Shown in pieces: positions 30,209 through 37,205 of a stretch of DNA of 64,000 bases. The notes below the pieces were generated by a model. That model saw only the letters and a list, made by a program, of their open reading frames with translations, searched no databases and was not told the DNA's origin. Source of the DNA: CAVSRC01 sp963732845. Lineage in GTDB: Bacteria; Pseudomonadota; Alphaproteobacteria; Rhizobiales; Kaistiaceae. The DNA is taken from the NCBI GenBank assembly GCA_963732845.1, contig CAVTBE010000005.1, positions 310,001-374,000 of the forward strand, read 5' to 3'. Each line of letters starts with the position of its first letter. Within the stretch, counting starts at the first letter, position 1. The position numbers and the translations under genes were made by a program.

Positions 30209-32344
30209 ATGACGCATCCCCGACGTGACAGTGAAGCAAGCGGCGCCGGTGCCGGACGCCTGAAGAGCCTCAAGCCGCCGGTTGCCGAAAAGCGGCCGGT
30301 GACCGACACGCGCCATGGCATCACCCGCCAGGACGATTATGCGTGGCTGCGCGCCGACAACTGGCGCGAGGTGATGCACGACCCCTCGGTGCTGGCGGCG
30401 GACATCCGCGCCTATCTGGAGGCGGAAAACGACTACGCCGAGGCGGCGATGGCGGATGTCGAAGACCTGCGGCTCAGGCTGTTCGGCGAGATGCGCGGGC
30501 GGATCAAGGAGGACGATTCCTCGGTGCCGGCGCCGGACGGCGACTACGCCTACGCCACCCGCTACGAGGAAGGCGGCGAGCACCCGATGATCGTGCGCAG
30601 CCGCCGCGACGGCAGTGACGAAAAGGTGCTGCTTGACGCCAACGCCATGTCCAAGGGGCTGGCCTATTTCCGCCTCGGCGATTTCGGCCACAGCCACGAC
30701 CACCGGCTGCTCGCCTATGCGGTGGACCACAAGGGGGCGGAGTATTTCACCATCCACGTCCGCGACACGGCGACCGGCGAAGACCTCGCCGACCGCATCG
30801 AGGGCACCACCGGCGATACGGTGTGGGCCGGCGACGGCAGGACCTTCTTCTATGTCTGGGTGGACGAGAACCACCGCCCGGCGCGGGTCTACCGCCATGT
30901 CGTCGGCAGCGCGCAGGCGGCCGACGCAATCGTCTTCGAGGACCGGCACCCGGGCTTCTTCATCGGCATCGGCGAGACCCAGTCGCGGCGCTTCATCACG
31001 ATTTCGACCCACGATCACGAGACCTCGGAATTCCGCGTGCTCGAGACCGACCGTCCGAACGAAAAGCCGCGCCTGATCGCGCGGCGCAAGACGGCCGAGG
31101 AATACCATCTCGACCATGGCGACGACCGCTTCTTCATCCTCACCAATGCGGACGGGGCGGAGGACTTCAAGATCGTCACCGCGCCGGTCGACGACCCCGG
31201 TCGGCGCCACTGGCGCGACCTCATCCCGCACGTTCCCGGACGGCTGATCCTTAACCTCACGGTCTACAAGGACTACCTCGTGCGGCTGGAGCGCGAGGCG
31301 AGCCTGCCGCGCATCGTCATCCGGCATCTGGCCAGCGGCGCGGAGCACGCCATCGACTTCGACGAGGAGGCCTATTCGCTGGGCATGCTCGACGGCTTCG
31401 AGTTCGACACCACGACGCTGCGTTTCACCTATTCGTCGATGACGACGCCCATCCGCGTCTACGACTACGACATGGCGACCAGAATCCGCGTGTTGCGCAA
31501 GCAGGTCGAGATCCCGTCGGGCCACAACCCGGCCGACTACGTCACGCGCCGCGTCTTCGCACCGGCGGAAGACGGCGAGACCGTGCCGGTCTCCCTGCTC
31601 TACCGCAAGGGCACGAAGCTCGACGGCAGCGCGCCCTGCCTGCTCTACGGCTATGGCGCCTACGGCATGGCGATGGCGGCCTCGTTCAGCATCAGCCGGC
31701 TGTCGCTGGTCGATCGTGGCTTCGTCTATGCCATCGCCCATGTCCGCGGCGGCAAGGAGAAGGGCTATCGCTGGTATTCGGATGGGCGCCGGGAGAAGAA
31801 GGTCAACACCTTCAATGACTTCATTTCAGCGGCTGACTATCTGATTCAGGAGAAATTCACCGCCCGAGGGCGCATCGTCGGCTGGGGCGGCTCGGCCGGC
31901 GGCCTGCTCATCGGGGCGGTCACCAACATGGCACCGGAGCTTTTCGCCGGCATGATCGCCGAGGTGCCCTTCGTCGATACGCTCAACACCATCCTCGACG
32001 ATACGTTGCCGCTGACGCCGCCGGAATGGCCGGAATGGGGCAACCCGATCACCAACGCAGCGGACTACAGGCAAATCGCCGCCTATTCGCCCTACGACAA
32101 TGTGACGGCGCGCGCCTATCCGGCGATCCTGGCGCTCGCCGGCATCTCCGATCCGCGGGTGACCTATTGGGAGCCGGCCAAGTGGGTGGCGAAGCTGCGG
32201 GCACTCAAGACCGACGACCACCTGACGATTCTGAGGACCAACATGGACGCCGGCCACGGCGGCGCGTCGGGCCGCTTCGACCGGCTGCACGAGACCGCCT
32301 TCGCCCAGGCCTTTGCGCTGAAGGTGGTGGGGCTGACCGGGTAG
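30209..32344 (+). CDS. opdB: Oligopeptidase B (S9 family)
   Basis: The 711-residue cytosolic serine peptidase of the prolyl oligopeptidase family should cleave short peptides after Arg or Lys. The N-terminal seven-blade propeller covers about residues 75-420. The alpha/beta-hydrolase domain has nucleophile Ser562 (GWGGSAGG), Asp648 (GISDPRVTYWEP) and His683 (NMDAGHGGASGR). All catalytic residues are present. Its last 57 codons, which include His683, are repeated elsewhere in the window (34523, 36962, 42638). The gene is divergent from the antiporter operon. Confidence 0.93.
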   Translation: MTHPRRDSEASGAGAGRLKSLKPPVAEKRPVTDTRHGITRQDDYAWLRADNWREVMHDPSVLAADIRAYLEAENDYAEAAMADVEDLRLRLFGEMRGRIKEDDSSVPAPDGDYAYATRYEEGGEHPMIVRSRRDGSDEKVLLDANAMSKGLAYFRLGDFGHSHDHRLLAYAVDHKGAEYFTIHVRDTATGEDLADRIEGTTGDTVWAGDGRTFFYVWVDENHRPARVYRHVVGSAQAADAIVFEDRHPGFFIGIGETQSRRFITISTHDHETSEFRVLETDRPNEKPRLIARRKTAEEYHLDHGDDRFFILTNADGAEDFKIVTAPVDDPGRRHWRDLIPHVPGRLILNLTVYKDYLVRLEREASLPRIVIRHLASGAEHAIDFDEEAYSLGMLDGFEFDTTTLRFTYSSMTTPIRVYDYDMATRIRVLRKQVEIPSGHNPADYVTRRVFAPAEDGETVPVSLLYRKGTKLDGSAPCLLYGYGAYGMAMAASFSISRLSLVDRGFVYAIAHVRGGKEKGYRWYSDGRREKKVNTFNDFISAADYLIQEKFTARGRIVGWGGSAGGLLIGAVTNMAPELFAGMIAEVPFVDTLNTILDDTLPLTPPEWPEWGNPITNAADYRQIAAYSPYDNVTARAYPAILALAGISDPRVTYWEPAKWVAKLRALKTDDHLTILRTNMDAGHGGASGRFDRLHETAFAQAFALKVVGLTG

Positions 32345-32389
32345 GCGTGTGCCCATGAACAACGTCAGTAACGGCTGCTTTCGGCACAA
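32173..32389 (+). repeat. opdB-tail repeat, copy 1 (in the intact gene)
   Basis: This is the 3' end of opdB from codon 655 to the stop, plus about 45 bases downstream ending in CTTTCGGCACAA. 32173-32364 matches 34523-34714 at 190 of 192 positions. The post-stop part from 32329 recurs at 36962-37023. A diverged copy lies at 42638-42816. Confidence 0.92.
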
Positions 32390-32486
32390 GCGCGGACGTA
32401 CCTAACCTTCAACGATCCAAATTATAAGCATGCCGTTCGCAACCGAAATAGGTTAGCTTCTGTCGGACGGTTGGGGGCGTCTGCGC

Positions 32487-33620
32487 ATGGAGCTGGACGT
32501 ATCTTTGCTTCCACTGATTGGCGAGATCTACGATGCCGCCATGAATCCTGATTTCTGGAACACCGTTCTGCCCAAGATTGGGGCCTTTGTCGGCGGATCG
32601 GCGGGCGGCCTGTTCGCACATCATTCCTCGCCAAGGAGCGCCAGCATATACTACCAGTTCGGCACTGACCCCGGTTACCGCCAGCTCTATCTCGAAAAAT
32701 ACATGACGATCGACCCGATGTTTGGCACCTATTTCGTGCTTGACGTCGGCGAAGTCTTCAGCACGTCGACCGTCATGGCACATGCCGAGTTTCTGCAATC
32801 GCAATTCTATAAGGAGTGGGTCCGGCCGCAGGGCTGGATCGACAACGTCTGCGTCTATCTCGACAGATCAGGCGAAGACCACGCGGCTTTTGTCGTGTTT
32901 CGCCATGAGCGCGAAGGACTTGCCGACGAGCCGGCGCGCGACCGGCTGCGGCTCCTGGTTCCGCACCTTCGCCGTGCCGTGCTGATCGGGGAGCTCATCG
33001 AGTTCAGAACGACGCAAGCCGCCACGTTCGTGAACGCCCTCGACGGACTGAGCACGGCCATCCTGTTCGTGGATGCGAGCGGTCGCATCACCCACGCCAA
33101 TGCCGCCGGCAGCGCCATGGTTGCCGCTGGCGATGTCTTGCGCGCGCCGCTCGGAAGGCTCGCGGCGAGCGACCCGGACGTCCACCGGGCATTGCGGGAC
33201 ATCTTTCTGGCTGCCGCCAGCGGCGACGCGGCGGTTGGCGCCAGGGGCGTGGCCGTGCCGCTGGTCGGGCGGGACGGCGAGCACTATGTCGCTCATGTCC
33301 TGCCGCTCTCGTCGGGCGCGCGCCGCGGCGCCGGCGCGAGTTATGCGGCCGCGGCTGCCCTGTTCGTGCAGAAGGCCGCCCTGGCCACGCATTCCCCGCC
33401 CGAGGTGATCGCCAAGACATACCGGCTGACGCCGATGGAGCTGCGCGTCCTGCTGGCCATCGTGGAGGTCGGCGGCGCACCGCAGGTTGCCGAGACGCTG
33501 GGCATCGGCGAGGGCACGGTCAAAACCCATCTCAAGCGTCTTTATGAGAAGACCGGCGCACGCCGGCAGGCGGATTTGGTCAAGCTCTTTGCCGGCTACA
33601 CCAGCCCGCTGCTGGGCTGA
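32487..33620 (+). CDS. LuxR-type helix-turn-helix transcriptional regulator
   Basis: The 377-residue protein has a C-terminal GerE/LuxR HTH (about residues 310-370: LTPMELRVLLAIVEVGGAPQ, then LGIGEGTVKTHLKRLYEKTG). The N-terminal part contains an aromatic-rich region (YRQLYLEKYMTIDPMFGTYF) and a PAS-like middle (SSGRI-type strand VDASGRITHANAAGSAMV), so it may bind a small molecule or sense redox. It is the first gene of the accessory region after opdB and the nearest candidate regulator of the two small secreted proteins downstream. The target is unknown. Confidence 0.82.
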   Translation: MELDVSLLPLIGEIYDAAMNPDFWNTVLPKIGAFVGGSAGGLFAHHSSPRSASIYYQFGTDPGYRQLYLEKYMTIDPMFGTYFVLDVGEVFSTSTVMAHAEFLQSQFYKEWVRPQGWIDNVCVYLDRSGEDHAAFVVFRHEREGLADEPARDRLRLLVPHLRRAVLIGELIEFRTTQAATFVNALDGLSTAILFVDASGRITHANAAGSAMVAAGDVLRAPLGRLAASDPDVHRALRDIFLAAASGDAAVGARGVAVPLVGRDGEHYVAHVLPLSSGARRGAGASYAAAAALFVQKAALATHSPPEVIAKTYRLTPMELRVLLAIVEVGGAPQVAETLGIGEGTVKTHLKRLYEKTGARRQADLVKLFAGYTSPLLG

Positions 33621-33803
33621 TTCCTGCGAACCGGCGAGCGCCGGAAACGCATTCCCGTCACGCACGAATTGGGGGTCTCCCGATCGGGGGACGCGGCGCG
33701 TGCGGTCGCGGTGGTAAACTTGAGAGACGTCGCCATTTCCCAGCGAAACCTGAGCCGGAAACAGACTGAGTGACGCTAGCCGGACAACTAACGGTGTCGT
33801 TTG

Positions 33804-34133
33804 ATGTTCAAATTACCAACAACCAAACCGCCAACGGTCCTGTCATTGGTGTTTCTCTCGATTGTATTTCTTTGTTCTTCTTGGTTTTTTGCCGCGGCAA
33901 AAGCCACATGCAATAATACCTGCCTGAGTGGTTGGGCTGCTTGCTCCAATTGGTGTGACGCCCATAACAAGACTACCAAGAGTCGAGGCATATGCCAGAT
34001 GAAATGCGACGCTTATTGGTTTTCCGGTAAAAACCCGCAATCCATAGGGCCCGGTGACCCGACTAACCCGCCGGGGAGTATCGGCCCGGGACGAGTGAAA
34101 AACCCACCGACGACAGTCTCGCCGCCGCAGTAA
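33804..34133 (+). CDS. Small secreted Cys-rich protein with PPT tail
   Basis: The 109-residue product has a signal peptide (VLSLVFLSIVFLCSSWFFAAAKA) and a mature part with six cysteines in CNNTCLSGWAACSNWCDAHN and CQMKC, suggesting disulfides. A Gly/Pro-rich tail ends RVKNPPTTVSPPQ. Codon use is more AT-rich than in neighbours, which suggests transfer. A TTG immediately before the ATG is an alternative start. I recognise no family. The tail resembles that of the next small protein. Confidence 0.6.
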   Translation: MFKLPTTKPPTVLSLVFLSIVFLCSSWFFAAAKATCNNTCLSGWAACSNWCDAHNKTTKSRGICQMKCDAYWFSGKNPQSIGPGDPTNPPGSIGPGRVKNPPTTVSPPQ

Positions 34134-34244
34134 TCCAAGCTCGGTTGCAGCCTCAGAGCGCGGGCCAAAGCCGAATGGCATTCAATCTCTGTTCGGCCGC
34201 TGACGACCCAGGATGTGGGAGACAACCTTGAAAGGTGAGACCTC

Positions 34245-34514
34245 GTGTTCCGCAAGCACCTTCTCGTCGGGGCCATCGCCGTCATGGCAATCGCCACGGC
34301 CACGGGAGCGCAAGCGGGCTTCTGCAGGATCATTCCCAAATGCTCTGCTGAATATCTCGCCCATCATCATGGTTATTGTCCCCCCCTATGTCCCCCCGCC
34401 TCGAAGTTCCCACAACGTGATCACACGGGACCCGAGCAGGTGAAGAAGCCTCCAACGAGCATCGGCGCCTCGCAGACATCCCCGCCACAGTTGGGAGCCA
34501 ACGGTACCAAATAG
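34245..34514 (+). CDS. Small secreted protein with PPT tail
   Basis: From GTG 34245 (AAGGTGAG upstream) the 89-residue product has a signal peptide (LLVGAIAVMAIATATGAQA) and a mature part with four Cys (FCRIIPKC, CPPLCPP) and a HHH run. The end is EQVKKPPTSIGASQTSPPQ, very like the preceding gene's VKNPPTTVSPPQ. The two are probably distant paralogues or share an end module. No function is known; the His/Cys pattern could bind metal. Confidence 0.6.
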   Translation: MFRKHLLVGAIAVMAIATATGAQAGFCRIIPKCSAEYLAHHHGYCPPLCPPASKFPQRDHTGPEQVKKPPTSIGASQTSPPQLGANGTK

Positions 34515-34522
34515 CGCTGAAC

Positions 34523-34740
34523 GCCGGCCAAGTGGGCGGCGAAGCTGCGGGCACTCAAGACCGACGACCACCTGACGATTCTGAGGACCAACATGGACGC
34601 CGGCCACGGCGGCGCGTCGGGCCGCTTCGACCGGCTGCACGAGACCGCCTTCGCCCAGGCCTTTGCGCTGAAGGTGGTGGGGCTGACCGGGTAGGCGCGT
34701 GCCCATGAACAACGGCCGGTGATAGCCACTTTCAGCATAA
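34523..34740 (+). repeat. opdB-tail repeat, copy 2, and following non-coding DNA
   Basis: 34523-34714 is a 192-bp near-identical copy of the opdB 3' end (two differences: Val to Ala in the WV(A)AKL codon, and one base after the stop). It begins 8 bases after the stop of the second secreted-protein gene. Beyond 34714 the similarity to the post-stop region fades by about 34740. The rest, up to 35067, has no supported gene. Confidence 0.92.
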
Positions 34741-35067
34741 CCTCGGACATTTATCGGCCGGCCTCTCATGTCGCCAATGCGCCAACAACAGAAGTGGGCG
34801 CCTGGCACTTAGTCGACCTGTGCACCTTTGCTAAGTTCGCGAGACGGGCGCCAATGCAACGAGACAATGACGTAGTGCCGGTGGCGTGCCGAGCCCGCTG
34901 GGATCGGATTCGCGGCAGCACCGGTTCACGCAAAGCGCATTGCTTTCTCAGGGCGACTATCGCGGCCTGACGAAAATGGAGTGTTGACCCAACGCAAACC
35001 ACGCGCCGTTGCGGGTATAAATGCAGTAAGGTGTTTATCGCGCCAGAGACAATAAGGAGATCATGCC

Positions 35068-35313
35068 ATGGATTTCTACCGGAGTGCATTGGGGCAGTTC
35101 TTCGCCACCAGCGCGGGGCGCGTTACGCGCGTTGTGGCGGGCATCGTGCTCATCGCGTGGGGCTATGTGCTCCTGCCGTCGGTCGCCGGCATTATCCTAA
35201 TCGTCATCGGGCTGGTACCCCTGCTTGCCGGCCTGTTCGACGTGTGTGTGATATCGGCACTATTTGGCGGCCCCTTCCAGGGCGCGGCCATTCGTGCAGC
35301 GGGGAAGAAGTAG
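35068..35313 (+). CDS. DUF2892-like (YgaP transmembrane domain) small membrane protein
   Basis: The 81-residue protein has an amphipathic start, two TM helices (VVAGIVLIAWGYVLLPSVAG and IILIVIGLVPLLAGLFDVCV) and a short polar end. The RVTRVVAGIVLIA...GLVPLLAGLFDVC pattern fits the YgaP-like TM domain (DUF2892), where the Cys in the second helix is common. AAGGAG lies 8 bases before the ATG. In other bacteria the domain often accompanies rhodanese or sulfur proteins; none is next to it here. Confidence 0.75.
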   Translation: MDFYRSALGQFFATSAGRVTRVVAGIVLIAWGYVLLPSVAGIILIVIGLVPLLAGLFDVCVISALFGGPFQGAAIRAAGKK

Positions 35314-35725
35314 CCACCTGCTTCGCTGCGTGAACCGATAGCCGGTGGACGCGGTTATGATGCCGGACTTTCGCCGCCAGCGCCGTCCGACTTCAGCTTC
35401 ATGCGCTCGCCTGCGATCTCGGTAATTTCTTTCGCACGCTGGCTACACCGGAGCCAATCAAGCGCTGGTCGCTGACCGGCCTCAGGGAAAAGCCTTAACG
35501 GGGACAATATCGGAGCTTCCGGCATGCGCCGCGCCGATCTTGCGGCCTCCGGGCTATCTGGCCGCTCACGGCGAGGTTCGGCGTTGCCAACACCCCTCCC
35601 TGGCGTCAATCTTGGCCCGAAGAGCCAGTCATCTCGGGGATGTCGGCTAAGATCATGCTTCCGAGCCACATTTTGGGGGCGCGTCCGCAAGAACGTTCAG
35701 CAAAAGGGACCTGCGGTCAGCCCCT
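35314..35725. other. Intergenic region, no supported gene
   Basis: These 412 bp lie between the DUF2892-like gene and a minus-strand hypothetical. Frames exist on both strands (for example 35355-35690 minus), but their products are Arg/Pro-rich, have no ribosome binding site and match no family. I see no repeat or hairpin of note. Confidence 0.4.
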
Positions 35726-36043
35726 TCATTGGTCGGGCGCGCGGCTCACCACATAGTGGTAGCGAAGCAAACGCGTGCGGGAATTGACCGGTGCCGGCTG
35801 ATTGGAGGCGACGAGCTCCCAGCGCCGCGGATTGGGTGTTCGTTCGATAATGATGTTTCCCGTTTCCAATCGCTCTAGGACTTTTCCCTTCGACGGCACA
35901 TCGTTGGAAAATTCAAGAACTAGTTGATCACCCTTTGTCGGAGGCGCCTGGTGTTCGCCCTGCGAGCTGGGCACAAATTCTAATTCGGCCCCTTCGCCAA
36001 TTTGATTTCTGTCGACACTAACCTCCCAACGTAAAGCTCTCAT
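35726..36043 (-). CDS. Hypothetical protein, beta-rich
   Basis: From ATG 36043 the 105-residue product (MRALRWEVSVDRNQIGEGAE...) is soluble. It alternates short hydrophobic strands and charged turns (DQLVLEFSNDVPSKGKVLERLETGNIIIERTPNPRRWELV is split by turns), which suggests a small beta barrel. A longer start at 36082 is possible. GGAG and AGGA lie 8-16 bases before 36043. GC is lower than in core genes. I recognise no family. Confidence 0.55.
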   Translation of the reverse strand: MRALRWEVSVDRNQIGEGAELEFVPSSQGEHQAPPTKGDQLVLEFSNDVPSKGKVLERLETGNIIIERTPNPRRWELVASNQPAPVNSRTRLLRYHYVVSRAPDQ

Positions 36044-36317
36044 GTGTCCTGATCTCCGTTTGTTATATTGAATACGATACAACTCTTTTCGCCGCGAGCA
36101 TAAAGTCCCCTGGTAACTGGATCTAGAGCAACGTTCCTTTCAGGAACAACACCTACGAAGGCAATGTTTACGGAGTCTGTTCTGCATATGGATTACGGAC
36201 CTAGGGGCAACTATTCACTTCTCGTCAAATACTGACGTTATACACAATTTCCGATTCATTCCCGGCGGCGACATATTGCGGATTCTGTCAAAGGCAGCGG
36301 AAAAGTCCGCGCGTACC

Positions 36318-36578
36318 TCAAGTCAGCGACTCGCCAGAAACCATGGGCACGAAATCAACCACCACCGGCACAGATGCGCGGGCTGCAAGCCCAAGGATTT
36401 CGGACTGAAGTTCGCCGGCCTTTGCTTGACACTGAGGATATTCGCGCTGCAGTCGTACAGTCAGTGTGCCGACGTATAGGGGTGAGCTGTTGAATTGTGC
36501 CCGCCGGATTTCCACCGAGGCCGCCCGAAGCGCGGCCCTTCGCGCAGGTCTATTTAGCATCTCTCTTTTTTTGACCAT
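36318..36578 (-). CDS. Hypothetical small basic protein downstream of CsbD-like gene
   Basis: ATG 36578 is preceded by GGGAGGAG, a very strong ribosome binding site. The 86-residue product begins MVKKREMLNRPARRAALRAAS, followed by YVGTLTVRLQREYPQCQAKAGE and a hydrophobic ILGLAARASVPVVVDFVPMV. No family is recognised. It lies 30 bases after the CsbD-like gene on the same strand and is probably co-transcribed. Confidence 0.5.
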   Translation of the reverse strand: MVKKREMLNRPARRAALRAASVEIRRAQFNSSPLYVGTLTVRLQREYPQCQAKAGELQSEILGLAARASVPVVVDFVPMVSGESLT

Positions 36579-36607
36579 GACTCCTCCCATACCGGCGGGA
36601 CGTTGGC

Positions 36608-36829
36608 CTAGAACTCTCGGCCGTCCGCCCACAGGTCGACCTTGGTTTGCGCTTGATTCTTGTCCAGGCCGTAGTTGGCCTGGACCTGCATTACCAGGTC
36701 GCCCCTATTCTTAATGGCTTCAAGTTCTACTTCGTCTATTTTGCCCCAGTCTCGCCGGATATCAGCGATACCAATCTTTTGACGAAATATTGCTTTTGTA
36801 TTATTGAGTAAATTTGTAGCCTTATCCAT
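36608..36829 (-). CDS. CsbD-like stress protein
   Basis: The 73-residue protein resembles the CsbD family: IRRDWGKIDEVELEAIKNRGD, then LVMQVQANYGLDKNQAQTKVDLWA, matching the family pattern W-G-x-x-x-x-D-x-L, Q-x-x-Y-G and V-D-x-W. CsbD proteins are small, abundant general-stress proteins of unknown mechanism. The gene is in the most AT-rich part of the window, which suggests a recent arrival. AGG lies 9 bases before the ATG. Confidence 0.65.
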   Translation of the reverse strand: MDKATNLLNNTKAIFRQKIGIADIRRDWGKIDEVELEAIKNRGDLVMQVQANYGLDKNQAQTKVDLWADGREF

Positions 36830-36961
36830 CGCACATACCTGTAATTTAGTCGAAATTATTTCATTGTTAATTATATTAAATGGTGTGCGTGGGCAGCGTT
36901 ACAAGCCACGCAAAATATATATATATTTGACTTGCGGTTGGTCACGGTCCGAAGCCACGGA

Positions 36962-37023
36962 GGGGCTGACCGGGTAGGCGCGTGCCCATGAACAACGGTC
37001 AGTAACGACCGCTTTCGGCACAA
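36962..37023 (+). repeat. opdB-tail repeat, copy 3 (short), in a non-coding gap
   Basis: The last five sense codons of opdB plus its stop and the post-stop region recur here (GGGGCTGACCGGGTAGGCGC...CTTTCGGCACAA). The gap 36830-37205 holds no gene. Its left half is very AT-rich (36840-36930, including ATATATATAT), probably the promoter of the minus-strand CsbD-like gene. Right after the repeat, GGTCCGCCGAACGGACC is a small hairpin. Confidence 0.85.
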
Positions 37024-37205
37024 CTTCAGGTGTTGGTCCGCCGAACGGACCGACCACGACCTCGCACCTGGTCAAACCAATGGGTGTCACGGGCTTTTCA
37101 GCAAAATGCGTCAATTAATCGTCGTGAAAGGCAGCGGGCCTAGAGTCAGCAGCCGATAGCCGTCACTCGGCGACAGCGGCCGGGACGGTTAGCGAGGCGA
37201 AAGGA

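Noticed and set aside
36900..36930. ATATATATAT tract as a possible origin or att core
   Set aside because: A short simple AT run; no integrase, iterons or paired repeat next to it beyond the opdB-tail copy.
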